NCBI GenBank assembly: GCA_029891385.1
Contig: CM057235.1
Location: 13,418,001 to 13,482,000, forward strand
DNA from: Erythroxylum novogranatense
Lineage: Eukaryota; Streptophyta; Magnoliopsida; Malpighiales; Erythroxylaceae
Direction: 5' to 3'
Length of the DNA: 64,000 bases
In this document: positions 10,675 through 23,849 of the stretch, in pieces
Numbering within the stretch: position 1 is the stretch's first letter
How the letters are laid out: the number at the start of each line of letters is the position of its first letter
Notes under the pieces: model-generated
Databases searched by the model: none
Told to the model about the DNA's origin: nothing
What the model saw: only the letters and a program-made list of their open reading frames with translations
Made by a program: the position numbers and the translations under genes

Positions 10675-11670
10675 TTTTAACCTCTTCCTTTTTGGATTTT
10701 TATTTTGGAGAATTTCAAATTTTGGATAATTTAGAGTTGTTTTTGGACGTTTTTCTTACAACTAAAGGTTGAAATCTTCTATTAAGTATTTTAGAAATGT
10801 TTCTACATTTTTAAAAAGTAGTCTTTATGATATTTTTCTAGTCTAATTTTATTGGTATCCGACGGGTTACAAATCAAGTCAGTTTTACCCAACTAGAGAT
10901 TGAAGAAGATCTCTCATTAAACGACGTCGTTTTAGTTATTTATTAAAGACAAATTATGTGTAGTGACAACATCAATTTATCTGTTTTTTTTAATAACCAA
11001 TAAGACTAGATGATGTCGTATTATTTGTTATTGCTTTAATAAGAAAACTAGATGCTAAGGATGGGACTTTAACGCGCCCTCATGGAGGGCATGGTGAGCC
11101 TCAGCCATATGATCTATAGCATATGTTATGTTATATTATATGTTGAAATTATATTTGTATAAATGTTCAACATGAAGCAGATTATCATGTCTATATTTTA
11201 CATTGTGAATAGACTTTTAGTGAAAATGTTTTTGTGATGAATTAATAAGGCTTAACCACAGTACCCTAATTATATATATATTATTTATTTATTTATTTGA
11301 TCATATAAAGTGTAGAGATTTTTAATTGTAATTAATTATTTTAGTATAATAAATTTTATCCCACAAGAGTTTTATTATATTTGAATAATTAATTAGGATT
11401 AAATATCAAATTATTTTCTAATTTACCTACAGTATTAGAAATTGCTATATAATTTGATAGTTTTATCATAAAATTTAGCATAAATCTTATTTGAATTAAA
11501 ATTTAGCCTACAGCTAATTTTTATGTCATTTGATTTATGTCTTTTAAGATATGTTTTACATTGGTAATACATATATATAGTTTGTTAGCCTCAATTTATT
11601 AATAAGTAGCATATATGTTTAATTTATGCAGCTATTCAAATTGTTAGTTTCTCTAATACAAGTTGTGAAA
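10675..11670 (+). other. COP-1 leader, non-coding
   Basis: About 1 kb of AT-rich sequence between PBS and gag. It contains an ACGACGTCGTTTT palindrome near 10921. No gene recognised. Confidence 0.5.
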
Positions 11671-12420
11671 TTTTAGAATTAAAGGTTGAAAATTATAAGA
11701 TTTGGAAGGAGAGAATTCTTCTTCATCCGAGGTGGATGAATATTGATTATGCTATCTGGAAGGACAAATCACCTAAGATAACAAAGGCCAATATTACAAC
11801 TGAAATCGCTCTTTATGAACGTTAGGAGCGATATAATCACCTAAGTGTGATGTTCATTAAAACCAAAATTTTTGCTAGCATTTATGATTATGTAGAACAA
11901 CATGATGATGTCGTGCTCTGCTAAAGGTTGTTAATGAACAATTCGAAACTTCAGAAAAAAAAAATACTTGCGATCATCCTAATTATGAAGTTTTCATCTA
12001 CGAGGTTCACAAATATCTGAGATGCACGCAAGCACATCATAAAGATGAGAGACATTCTGGGTCAGTTAAAGAAACTAGAGGTTGAGATGTCTGACTCTTT
12101 CCTTATGCTTTATATGTTGAACACCCTTCCAACACCATACGAACCTATTAAAATCTCTTATAATACACATAAGAATAAGTGGTCAAAAAATGAATTAATG
12201 ACCATGTATGTCTAAAAAGAAGGAAGATTGTTGTTGTAATAAGGAGAGAGTTCGTAGAGTATACATCAGGTTGTTCAAGGAAAGAAGAAAATTAAGTCAA
12301 CTCAAAAGGAAAAGGTTAAATACCTACCCAAACTAACATTAAGAAGGAATCCAAGTACTTCTTTTACAATAAAAAGGACACATGAAAAAGGATTGTGTCA
12401 AAGATAAGGAATGGCTTCAA
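11670..12420 (+). pseudogene. gag: COP-1 gag, heavily decayed
   Basis: Fragments in several frames recall a copia gag (UBN2/retrotran_gag type): KVENYKIWKERILLHPRWMN, YAIWKD, an RLSVMFIK-like stretch, then a segment ending LNTLPTPYEPIKISYNTHKN. A broken CCHC knuckle with MKKDCVKDKEWLQRKG follows near 12382-12430. At least three stops and two frameshifts are present. Confidence 0.7.
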
Positions 12421-14961
12421 AGGAAAGGTAATATAATCTCACTAGTTTGTTTTGAATATAATATGGTTGAAGTTTGTCATGGTATACGGTGGATTGATTC
12501 TGATTGTACAATCCATATTACAAATATGTTGCAAGATTTGCAAAATCCAAGGAAGCCAGTGGAAAGTAAATAGTATATCTTATTCGAAAATGTTCACGTG
12601 AGGAGGCTGTTAGGGATTGCAATTTAATTTTATGTACTAGTTTTATTTTAAAATTAAAAAAGGCATTTTACATTCCCAATCCCTAGGAAATTGATTTCAG
12701 TTTCAAGATTTGTACCATTTGGATATTCCTTTCATTTTTTAGACAAATCTTTAAAGTTAAATTATAAATCTGAATTTGTTGGGAATGGTACATTATTTGA
12801 TAGTCTTTTTTGTTTTAATTTACAATATAATACTAGTTACAATGCAACACATGTTCATGTTGGAACAAAATGTTATGTCATGAATGAAAATTCCTCTAAG
12901 TTGTGGCATCGGAGATTAGGACATATCAGTGACTGACAGAGTACTTAATACTTTGGATTTTGCTGATTTTGAAACTTATATGGACTATATAAAGGGAAAG
13001 CATACCAAAAAATCAAAGAAAGGTGCCAAGAGACATTCAAATATATTAGAAATCATACATATGGATATTTGTAGTCCATATATAGATTCATATGGTCAAA
13101 AGTACTTCTTCTCATTTGTAGATGATTACTCATGATATATGTATCTCTACTTGCTTCATAACAAGAATGAAGCACTAGATGCTTTTAAAATATTCAAAGT
13201 TGAAATAGAGAAACAATGTGGTAAGTAAATTAAGATCGTGAGATCTGATAGAGGTGGGGAATATTATAATAGACATATTGAAGGTAAACAAGCACCTGGT
13301 CTATTTGCGAGATATCTTCAAGAAAATGGGATAGTAGCCTAATACACTATGCTTAGATTTTTGAACTAGAATGGTATGGCAAAAAGAAGAAGCTAAACAA
13401 TATTGGACATGGTATGGAGCATACTAAGTAACTCCAAACTTTTTAAGTCCTTGTAGACTGAAGCTTTTAAGATGGTTGTTAAATTGGTACGAATTAAGGT
13501 TGTTACAAAGACACCATTTAAATTATTTAAACGTTGGAAACTAAGTTTGTGACATATAAATGTTTGGGGATGTCCATCTGAAATAAGAATTTATAATCCA
13601 CAAAAGAATAAATTAGATCTAACGACCATAGGTGGGTATTTCATTAGATATGCCAAAAGGTCTAAAGGATTAAGTTATATTGTCCATCACATCACACTAG
13701 AATTGTAAAATCAAAAAATATAAAATTTATTAAGAATGACTTGATTAGTGGGAGGGATTAATTTCAAGATATAGTTTTTAATAATGATCATATGGATACT
13801 CAACCCTCAATCTCAAACAGTAAGGTGATTGTTATACTCAATGATCCTCAAGTTCAAATAGACATTGTGAAAAAACTATTGAAATTCAACAACCTACTGC
13901 GAACAAAAATGATAACTAAGAAATTCTATAAGTTGCTGATAATCTAGTAGATTCAGTTATTCAAGAATTAATTGAAAACATTCAGCAACTAGTTAAACAA
14001 CAGACTTTACAAGAGGAAGTTGATGTAACATTAAGGAGATCTGATAGAATAAGAAAGTTATGACTAATGATTATGTTGTATATCTACAAGAATCTGACTA
14101 TAATATAAGAGCTGAGAATGATCCTAAAACCTTTTCACAAGCCATGAGTTGCAATGAATCAAATTTATGGTATAATGTTATGAAGGAAGAAATAAATTCT
14201 ATGAAGAATAAAAATGTTTGGGATCTTATTAAGTTGCCTACGGAAGCAAAACCCATAGGCTACAAATAGGTATTTAAGACACAGAAAGACATTAGGTAAC
14301 ATTGAGAGATATAAGGCAAAACTTATTGCTAAAGGATTCACTTAAAAGGAAGGAATTGATTACACAGATACATTTTCTCAAATGTATAGAAAAGATTCAC
14401 TTCGTATAATTTTGGTATTGGTTGATCACTTTGACATGGAATTACATCAAATGGATATGAAAAACAACTTTCTTAAATGGTGACCTAGAGGAAGAGGTTT
14501 ATATGAAACAAATAGAAGGATTCTCCTCTAATAATGGTGAGCATTTGGTTTGCAAGTTTAAAAGATCCATATATGGATTGAAATAAGCATCCTGCCGGTG
14601 GTATTTGAAATTTTATGATATTATCTCATCATTTGGTTTTGAATAAAATATCATAGATCAATGTATATACTAGAAGGTTAGTGGGAGTAAAATTTGTTTT
14701 CTTGTCTTATATGTGGATGACATATTACTTGCAATCAATGATAGGGGTTTATTATATGATGTGAATCAATTTTTCTCTAAGAATATTGAAATGAAAGATA
14801 TGAGTGATGCATTTTATGTCATTGATATTAAGATTCATCGAGACATATTCTATGGTATTTTAGGTTTTTCTCAAGAAACCTATATTAATAAATTGTTAGA
14901 GAGATTTTGAATGAAAGATTTTTCACCTAATGTAGCTCCTATTATGAAAGGGGATAGGTTC
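12421..14961 (+). pseudogene. pol: COP-1 pol: protease, integrase, first half of reverse transcriptase
   Basis: In order: a protease trace (RWIDSDCTIHI, near 12490), the GAG-pre-integrase motif SKLWHRRLGHIS near 12896, and integrase from about 13030 with HMDICSPYIDSYGQKYFF, FVDDYS and later VRSDRGGEY. Reverse transcriptase runs from about 14100, with MKEEINSMKNKNVWDLIKLP and the catalytic LYVDDILLA box near 14705-14730, then KMKD-type sequence to LLERF. Multiple stops interrupt every domain. The reading is cut at MKGDRF by the TEK-2 solo LTR. Confidence 0.85.
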
Positions 14962-17900
14962 TGTAGTGCCCCCTTACCGTAGAGTACACATCGGGACGTC
15001 CGAAGGTCATTTCAGTACATAGCCTACGATAAGGGCGAGCTACGTTTGATCACTACATTCACTTCACATGGCATCATGTCAATATTCACTTATAAAGCAT
15101 CATAAGAAAATCACAATATTTTAAGACCAACTTTTTCCTCATTTCATTGCATAAAAACTGAAGGTCTACATTGTCTTTCAACCTTTACTACATGTACATC
15201 ATCACTGCCTAATACAAAAGTACTACATGAAAGAGGAAAATATACACAATCTAACTAATCTGTCCAAAAATCTCAGCCGACCAATCTTTGAGCCATAACT
15301 TCTCTTACCAATCACAATCTACACGACTAGTAGAGCCTTTCAGTAGCTAGATTCGTCTCTCGGTACTAAAAGACAACGTTGCAATTTTGGTGAGTTTTGT
15401 GAACTCAATGAGGTAACCATCATTGATGGTTCACTCAATTCATGCAACACACCATTTCACATAATATGTAATCCACAATTTTGAATAATAGGTCATGTAA
15501 CACATTTTTACTCAAGCATAGGTGATTATTCATTTCAATCAATCAAACATACTTATTAAATGCATATGGAATGTTTATGAGACACTTTTTCAATTATTAC
15601 ATTGTTGTGACCGAGTGCCTGAACTATCCCGTATCTATTTTGGATACCGGGTTCATTAATAACTGTCTCTTATCTGCTTGGGAGATACAGGGCTCATTCT
15701 ACGTAGTCAGCCTTAGGCTCTTAACCACTTTTGAGCTCAAGGCTCACTATCACTCGTTAAGTTTTAAGCTCTGATCAGTGGCTACTCTAATCACAACTGC
15801 CCTTATCTGATTATGCATTCATGTATGAAATGCATGTACCACAATCACTTACATTATAAAGCACTTAGGTCTTCACATTCACATTCAAGTAGCACTTCAA
15901 TATACATTCCACATTCACAATCATCGGACCTTCTGTCTAGAATCAACAATCAAACACATTCATTTATCATTCAAAGCATAATTTAAGCAAACAATAATCG
16001 AGAGAAACTGTCTAGGTTACTCACAGTTGCTCTTGAAGCTAATGCCTGGAAGTTCCAGCAATGTTTAGAAGTTGACATTCCAATTACTCCTCTATCACAA
16101 ATAATATACAAAATGTCACAATTTGCACAAATCCTAAGTATTCAATAATGCACATTTATGAAATGAATTATATACAATGCATGTTCACGACAATCCCGGT
16201 TATCTTTTCTTTAATTTCATTACAAAATCATTCCATATCAAACTCATCTAAGTGCAATTTATACTTCGTTTTATGCCTCACTAAAACCATTAAAATCACA
16301 TTTCATTTCTCATTGAATCACTTCAGATTTTTCCATGACACACTTTCGGGTCTACTGTTCATGTTAAAATAAAGAGTGAAATTGATATAATTTGGTCATA
16401 CCCTCTTCTAGAAAATTTTTCCTCTATGTCTTCTGTTTTCATTGACATTAAAATCACTCAATTTGGTTTAGTAATGTGAAAGTTATACTCGAAATATTTT
16501 TGGACTGCTTTTATTCAGAGATAACACCCTATACTCAACTTTCACCCAGAAATTAAAACTCTTAAAGTCCGATTCAGAATTTAATTTCTTTAGATTAATT
16601 GTAGCCTTATGTCTCTAGTTTACTCCAAATTAAGAATAAGACAATTTGGATAACTATAGAAAAAGATATGCCTAAAATACTAAGATATGTTCAGTGTAGA
16701 GAAAAGTTCACCGAGGTGAACTCCTCTAGAGAGGAATTCCCGCATAAAATTCCCAAGTTCACCGCGACGAAACCTAGAGATGACCGCGACGAACTTTACC
16801 TGAAATAAATCCTCACTTAATCCTTTAAGTTCGCCATAGTGAAGCAAGGAGTTTGCCGTGGGGAACTTTCACAGGAGCATACACAGTCCGGCACTCTCTT
16901 CCCATTTTCCAAATTTTCCACATCTAACAACTTACACCTAACTCATCCTATACAAAGATCATCCTTTCTAACCCATTTACTCTTCATTATCTACTTCATT
17001 TCAACTCAATAACATTTACAAACCCATTCATAATCTATATTTGACCATCAACCCAAAAACAGAACATCAAGCATGTCCATTCATTCATCAATTCAATTTA
17101 CTCACCCAAACACCATTATAATGATCATTCTACCTCAAAAACATCTCTATAACAATTTATGGGTCAGTAATGATCATTCACAATTATAAAACAAGACATT
17201 TACATATTCTATTCATCATTCACATTAATCAAACATAAAACACCATTTTATGTCATTTAACCTCTAACAATCGTCATAAATGCTTCATTTAACCATATCC
17301 ATAATGGTCAAAGCCTAACTTACTTGTTTTAGCTTCCAACTCTTCAAACATCTTCAAGATCACCAAGAATCCCTAGCTCCACCAACAACCCACGATCATC
17401 ATCTTCCAAAGGTGGTAGGGATAGGTTTATGATGAGAATGAAAGAGAGAGCAAGGTGGAAGAGTAGCAAATGGAAAATGAGTTGCCAATGTGGGTGGAGA
17501 TTTGAAGAGAAAAAATTCAAGAAGAAGAAGAAGAAAGAAGCTATGAGAGAAGAAGAAAACCAAAAACAAAACTCCAATGGCTTTTAAGAGAGAAGCATCG
17601 TGAGAAAGAGCAAATAAAAAAAGGGTTTTTCAATAAATTTAAGGAGTGATAATATGTGTCACTTGCTCCAATTTCTAAAGCATTAAGAATAGGTTCCTTC
17701 ATTTAACTAGTCCAATCAATTTCGATTTCTACTCCAATTGTCCCCCAATTTTCAATGACACTCGTAAATAAATCCTAAGGTCACTTATCAAAATTTCCAT
17801 TGCCATTTGACAATAATTTCTACTACCATTTATTAATAGTTTTGCTACTTGGCAATTTTCCTAGTCCAAGAAAAATACCCAACAATTTTTCAAAATTTTT

Positions 17901-18195
17901 TCCTAAGCCTTTAAAAATTCTAAATCAACAAATACAATCTCCAAATCAATTTTCAACACACAAAAACCACAATTCTCAATAGAAATCGCATCTAGAAACA
18001 ATTATACCCGAAATGTCAATGAATGCATGTACAGTCATTTTCATGTGCAAAAAGTCAATATTCATGTGCAAAATTTCACCATTCACGTGTATGTGCATGT
18101 CATATTATGCATGAATATGGAAATGCATTTTCTAATATCTCATGAATCACTCATATTTACTATCCTAACCTTCCCGCAGGTAATGGGATGTTACA
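14962..18195 (-). mobile_element. TEK-2: solo LTR of a TEK-1-related gypsy element
   Basis: On the minus strand it starts TGTAACATCCCATTA (complement of 18181-18195) and ends GGGGGCACTACA (complement of 14962-14973). These are the same termini as TEK-1. Length is 3,234 bp with no PBS, coding domains or second LTR. The flanks GGTTC (14957-14961) and GATTC (18196-18200) are a 5-bp target duplication with one mismatch, and removing one copy rejoins the copia reading. The body is quite diverged from TEK-1. Open frames inside it are not genes. Confidence 0.88.
16706..16867 (-). repeat. Degenerate palindrome cluster in TEK-2 LTR
   Basis: GTTCACCGAGGTGAAC at 16706-16721 is a near-perfect palindrome. 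Weaker copies start near 16757, 16780, 16829 and 16852. Like the TEK-1 array, it is a CpG-rich island of palindromes in an AT-rich LTR, but with a different core sequence. Confidence 0.7.
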
Positions 18196-18900
18196 GATTC
18201 AATTTTGACTAATGCCCTAAAAATGATTTTGAAATGGAACAAATGAAAAATATTTCATGTGCTTCTGAATTCGAAAGCCTAATGCATGCTCAAGTTTATA
18301 CAAGACCTGACGTTGCATTTGCTATTAGAATGTTAGGCAGATATCAAAGTAACCTAGGATTAGATCACTGGAAAGTTGTGAAGAAAGTATTGAGGTACCT
18401 TCAAGGGACCAAATATTACATGCTTTTTTACAGACGAATCAACAATATGGAGATAATAGGGTACTCAGATTCAGATTTTGTTGGGTGTGTTGATTAACGG
18501 AAATCAACATCAAGTTATATCCTTATGTTTGCCTATAGAGCCATATCGTGGAGGAGTGCTAAGTAGTCTTTGACTACTACTTCCACCATAGAGGTTGAGT
18601 TTGTTTCTTGTTTTAAGGATACATCAGACGGTGTATGACTAAAGAGTTTCATATATGGGCTTAGATGCGTGAATTCTATTTCTAGGCCATTGAGAATATA
18701 TTGTGACAATTCAGCTGTTGTTTTTCTAACTAAAAACAATAAGAGTGATAGTCATAATAAATACATTGAGATCAAGTTTTTATCCATAAGGGAACATGTT
18801 AAGGATAAAAAAAGTGGCTATTGAACATGTTAGCAGTTAATTGATGATAGTTGACCCTTTAACAAAAGGCATGCTACCAATGAAGTTCAAGGATCATGTT
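18196..18900 (+). pseudogene. pol: COP-1 pol: second half of reverse transcriptase and RNase H
   Basis: Continues COP-1 after the TEK-2 insertion. An 87-codon open segment at 18234-18497 includes ARPD-type TRPDVAFAIRMLGRYQSN, KVLRYLQGTK and GYSDSDFVGCVD (start of RNase H). RNase H then continues with stops: an AISWRSAK block, STIEVEFVSC, LRIYCDNSA and KNNKSDSHNKYIEIKF, ending near a degenerate DPFNK block. Confidence 0.85.
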
Positions 18901-19217
18901 GTTATAATGGAATTAATTTCCATTATATAACTTTTATTATATGGACAATGTTGTTTTCATAAAACTCTTATAATATTTTCTCATATTATGGTGTACATTA
19001 TTGAATTTTGAGAAAATTGATTATTTTGGATCAAGAATAAACATAAGGTGTATTCATTAAGTCATGCTAACACATTCAGATTGATACAATTATGTTATAC
19101 TATAATACATGGAAGATAATACTCAACCAGTAAAGGACCTATCGCTATGATTTATATATTATATTTGGATCAAATAAGATTTGGTACTAAGTTAAACGTA
19201 TGGACCAAGTGAGAGAA

Positions 19218-19541
19218 TGTGAGAACTTTTCATAAGTCATAAATGGTCCAACGTTTAAATTTAATGGGTATAATTTCTTGGTTTTGTGGTAACTTATAAT
19301 TTGCTTGATGGGAGCACATTCATATATTCTTTCTTGCAGATTTTGGGATTCCCTAAGCTTCTTTTCTCTTCTAAAACATACAAATCAAATTGGAAATTAA
19401 CAGCTTAGAAGAATTCCAAAACACAGACTCTTCAAACGAAGGCAACAATGGCTGGAGGTATTTCGTTTTTCTTCGGCATTTAGTTTATATGTTATTCTAA
19501 CGTATATTTTTGTTGAATATATATGTTATATTTGGCTTACA
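19218..19541 (+). repeat. COP-1 3' LTR (about 324 bp)
   Basis: Begins TGTGAGAACTTTT after a purine-rich AAGTGAGAGAA tract and ends GGCTTACA. It aligns with 10324-10658. The divergence indicates an old insertion. Confidence 0.82.
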
Positions 19542-20045
19542 GGTATCAATATCGATGAATATCAATTATCTTTTTAGATAACATTTTAAAATTTGAAAAT
19601 AGTTATTGAATTTTACAAAATTGTAAAATAATTCCTTAATATATTATGCATATAATTTTAATTTTACTACTATCATGTTTCAAAAATTTGTACTAATATA
19701 AATTTGATATAACAACTATATCTTTATTACTATCAATGTTACTTTTCACATATTTCTCATTTTAAAAACCCACAATTGAATAAAAACTTTAATTCTTAAA
19801 TAAATAAAAAGGAACAACGAAAAGTACTTAAAATTTTACAATTGGTTATATCAAAACATCATAATAAGAATAATATGTCTAAAGTATAACAATAAGAGTT
19901 CGTATAAAAAGATCGCAAAAGCAAGAAAAATACTTACAGTTAAAGTTTTATATTTATATTACATATTTATAATTTAACATATACTTCAAATAAAAGTAAA
20001 ATTAAAAGATAAGAAAATTTTGAAAAGACTTACAACTTCATTCAA
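19542..20045. other. AT-rich intergenic DNA
   Basis: No gene or recognisable repeat. Long A/T runs throughout. Confidence 0.4.
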
Positions 20046-20049
20046 TAAT

Positions 20050-21760
20050 ATATCCGCTTAAATAGCATTGGTTCCTTTTTTATATGAAGTCTTCATCATT
20101 GAGAAGAGTCTCATCATCACTATCATTCAAACTTATTCAAATGATATGTCAATATTTGTTCATTTAAGATTATCTTCCAATTCGCTCTTATTCATACAAC
20201 TTGGTTGCAACCCATTAAAAGATCAATATAAGTAAGAAATATTGGATTTATAGAACTACTTATAGTATTAAAAGTCATATTAAGCAAATAAAATTAAATT
20301 ATTAAGAAATCATATTCAACTTAATAATGATAATAACATACTTTTCTCAAAACTTCAAGTTATATCAAACAAATAGTAAATCATTTAGTTCTTTTGGGTT
20401 TTAATCTATTTCTTTTCTAGAATGAATGAATTCAAATATATTCTAATTTTTTACACCCAATTTTACTCATACATTGAGTAAGAATTGAATCACAAATCTT
20501 TGTAATTTTAGAACACTACTTTCATATTTGTTCCACTAAGAAATTTTAAGACGACAAAAGTAATATTATAAACAAAAAGAAATAATGATTAATTTTAAAC
20601 AATCAATAAAAGTGAATAAATATATACCTATATTAAATTTGTCTCTTTTACATATTATAATGGGTATCCCAAAATTACAGATGTAATGGGTATCCCAAAA
20701 TTATAGTATATATCCTTGTATATATCTATTTCTAAACTAACAAGATCTTGCATCATCTTAAGTAAAATAATTGTTGTGATAATTAATAGTATTCTTCTAT
20801 TAACTTAACTTTCTTTATAAAACCTGGTCTAAAATAGATATTAGGATTCAAAATATCCTAGCAAAAAGCAACGTAGAGTGAAAATGTCTTTTCTAACTCT
20901 TATTGATGATTATAGGATAAAGTGTATCCAAAGAAGACATATTTTTCATATTTACCTTGATTGTTGCTTTCACCCCCTCTATAGCATCATAAAAGTAACT
21001 TATTATTGTCTTCTTATTATTATCATTCAAAAAAAGTACTCTCACTAAAAGCTTACAAACTTGGAGTACAAATTAATATTATGACCAAAATTGATGAGCT
21101 TCTAGTATAATTCTAGAAACTTTCATTCCAAGAATAGACTTGGCTTGTTGAAATACAACTTACTTATAATTTGTAAACATTTGTCTTAGCATTTTCTTTG
21201 TTTAAATAAAATACTAAAGTGATAAAAAATTTGTTGAAAATATTATAGTGGTAAGATAGCACGATTTCGTACCATTGGTAAAATTATTTCTTTTCCAATT
21301 CAGAACTCATATATGATTATAAATATACTTACTCACTTTCTCTCTTTCTACACAATTTTATGCATGACAGAATAGTATTTAACATCTCCTATACTTTCCA
21401 ACATCAAGTTAATGCAATATGCAACATAAGGAGTCCAATAGAAAGAAATATTCTTGCTTTACAACCTTTTCCTAGCTACTTTATAGGCAATATCATTGTT
21501 AATAAAAAATTGTACAATGTTTTCAGGTCTAACTTTATTTACAACTTCATCAAATATCTCAAACAAAATATCAATATTTCTTACAAGGTAAAATGCATCA
21601 ATGAAAAACATCGTCTCCTTAGCAAAATAAACCAAACAATCGATAATAGGCTCATGCCTTCAATTTATTTAACAATTAAAAACATGATTGAATACCTATA
21701 CATTGTCTAAGTCATTTTCTTCTATTTAAATAAATTTTGTTTCAAAAATATAGTGTCATA
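20050..21760 (-). pseudogene. hAT transposase remnant (DUF659 to hATC), minus strand
   Basis: Reading the minus strand from about 21690 down gives fragments of a plant hAT-like transposase. First a DUF659 block: TMFFIDAFYLVRNIDILFEI, then EVVNKVRPENIVQFF, then FYWTPYVAYCINLMLESIGD (about 21380-21640). Next a middle region with a YLNPQ-like segment (LNPNIYFRPGF, near 20840). Then a C-terminal dimerisation block with LQRFVIQFLL, FEFIHSRKEID and LNDLLFV (about 20380-20500). Stops and frameshifts are frequent. The BED finger upstream was not found. The plus-strand open frame at 21360-21710 is a shadow of this remnant. Confidence 0.75.
20653..20704. repeat. Short tandem duplication, 24-27 bp unit
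   Basis: TAATGGGTATCCCAAAATTA occurs twice head to tail within the hAT remnant. Confidence 0.7.
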
Positions 21761-22355
21761 TTCAAGCTTTTAACATTAACATCTATATAAATTTGTATGG
21801 AGACCAAAAAAAGAAACGATTAAACTAAAGATGGATTGTTATAAAATAAAAAAGTTAATATTAGTAATGGAAGACAGCAGTAGAAGTAGGTGATTAACAA
21901 ACATATCTTTCATCTCTTGAGCATTTTATCATTATTCAGCTTCAAAACAACATGGTCATGTTGTTGGTATAACCTATTTACCCTTACTCTATTTTTATTT
22001 TATAAAAGATATAATATCCTCCTTTGTCATTGTTGTTCTTTCCTTGCAGTGCAATTGCCCTATCATATTCAGTTTGATTTCTGCAAGCTGGCTAGAAAGT
22101 AGAGCAACCATAATCTGCAGCGCAAGCTGTCAAAGTACAATCCTCAAGAACATGGTAAACACCAAGGACCCAAAGGGGAAGGCTCAAAAAAGTCCCAGGA
22201 GCTCCAGTGTTGGTGGCCGCCAATAGGACATGCAATTCCTCTGCCTTTGACAGGACCTAGTTTCCTATCAGTTAGCAACTCCGGTTGCTCCATCCTTGTT
22301 AGTAGCTTAGGTAACTACTAGCAAGGTAATGCTGCGCATTTGCCCTACTAAGTTA
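21761..22355. other. Intergenic; possible exon-like segment of unknown identity
   Basis: A pyrimidine tract ending CCTTGCAG at about 22043-22050 resembles a splice acceptor. It is followed by roughly 200 bases of less AT-biased sequence to about 22260, open in two frames. I do not recognise the encoded residues and see no matching donor or neighbouring exon. It could be a captured gene fragment or chance. Confidence 0.2.
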
Positions 22356-23085
22356 GTCAGTTATATTATTATATAATTTTAATATATAAGTTAATTCACA
22401 AATTAAAAATGAGTAATTTAATTATAAGAAAATTTTAAATTTTGTAATTAAATGTATAATAAATATGAAAAATTTTAAAATTAGTAATTCAATTATAAAT
22501 AATTTAAATATGTAATGAAAATGTCATAATAAAATATAAAAGTTATAATATGACAAATGAATAAGTAAAATTAGCAAGTAAAAATTCAGGATGAAAACAT
22601 ATTGTAACGTGCATGTTGTAAATGTTAAAAAATAAATTAAATAAAAAACTTAAACATAATAAGTTTAAAATAAATAATTATGATCATTTCATGATAAATA
22701 AATCAGAAATTTATCTCATCATAAGATTTCTTGCAAATTTTTAGTATTAAGTCACACTTATGACTATTTGAAACATTTATAAAAATTCATCACAATATTT
22801 GTTAAATTGTTTTATTTTGATTAGAATTATTAGCATTTTAATCATAATTAAATTATTAAATTGATTATAAAATTAATATAATTTTTACTTTTAATTACAT
22901 TTTAATATTTTTATTTACTTTCTATATTTTATCCATTTATAAGAAATAGATTACACTTTACATTTATTAATTGTAACTTATATATCATAATTATTTCTAT
23001 CCTAATTGCTTTGTTAATATATATTTAAAATTTTAAAATTTATAATTTGATCATAAATTTCTAAATTATGCAATTTACATTTATT
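22356..23085 (+). repeat. AT-rich direct repeat, copy A
   Basis: About 700 bp that recurs at 23850-24540. Shared blocks include AAATTTTAAAATTAGTAATT, GAATAAGTAAAATTAGCAAG, ATGATCATTTCATGATAAAT and GATCATAAATTTCTAAATNA-type sequence in the same order. Copy A has about 100 bases between 22820 and 22930 not matched in copy B. No coding content. Confidence 0.75.
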
Positions 23086-23849
23086 TATCATCTCAATGGA
23101 TAACTTCTTCAAAGATACTAAATTTTGACTCCTCAAGTAGTTCTTAAAGGTGCTAGGCACATGGTATGAACGTCCTTCCTCATGTTTGCATCTACTGGTA
23201 CAAAAGATGTCCCATATGTGCCTTTTATCACTTAAAGTTTGAGATTGTTTACCCAATTTCCTTCTCTTGCTTCTTTTTGGACTGGCAGGCAGGAGTTGAG
23301 ATAAGTTGTGAACCACACGTGAAAAAACATGTTCGTAACTATGTAGAAGATGTTGTAGTATCCACTACTGCAACTCCAGAGGGAAATGTAGCTATAGATT
23401 CTTTCCATCAGTTTGCAAGTGTGAAGTGATTGTGTGAAAAGGCTATCAAAATGTTTGAAGAACTCATTATTACAAGAAATTTGTTAGAAAAAAAAAAGGC
23501 TTAAGAAAATTATATGCTTCACGAGAGTGACTTAAGAATGTGGCCATGTGGGGAAGCAAACAAGGCCTATATTCTCCTGAAAAAACACATTCTAATTTTC
23601 TCACATGGTCTAAAATTGAGAATTGCTTAGGAAACTAAGCATGCATCTTGCACTTTGAAACATTTCATCTATTGTCTTCTGAAATGTCAATGAATACATG
23701 TATAATTATTTTTAACTGTGCAAAAAATAAAATCGACATTAAATTTTAGCCTTTAATATAATAAGCATCTTATTCTTTTCTTTTGTGTTTTCCATTTTCT
23801 AATTCTTTTTCTTCTTTGACAATATTCAGGAAACAAATTTTAATGTATA
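23086..23849. other. Spacer between the two AT-rich repeats; possible gene fragment
   Basis: Contains an acceptor-like tract (TTTTTGGACTGGCAG ending near 23288) followed by a short open stretch to a TGA at 23427-23429. The residues (CEPHVKKHVRNYVEDVVVST in part) match no family I can name. A stretch near 23680-23725 resembles 18012-18055 in TEK-2. No supported gene. Confidence 0.2.

Larger units (their letters stand above)
10324..19541 (+). mobile_element. COP-1: old Ty1/copia retrotransposon, split by TEK-2
   Basis: Two diverged LTRs flank copia-order domains: gag, zinc knuckle, protease, GAG-pre-integrase, integrase, reverse transcriptase, RNase H. Every domain carries many stops and frameshifts, and no target-site duplication is recognisable, so the insertion is old. 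A minus-strand solo LTR (14962-18195) interrupts the reverse transcriptase; the copia reading resumes at 18201. Without that insertion the element would be about 6 kb. Confidence 0.88.

Noticed and set aside
16148..16372. 74-codon plus-strand frame with hydrophobic segments
   Set aside because: Lies wholly inside the minus-strand TEK-2 solo LTR, which is non-coding in both orientations.
21360..21710. 116-codon plus-strand open frame
   Set aside because: The opposite strand encodes recognisable hAT transposase blocks, so this frame is a shadow.
23014..23429. Overlapping frames on both strands between the AT-rich repeats
   Set aside because: No recognised domain on either strand; only a splice-acceptor-like tract was noted, insufficient for a gene call.
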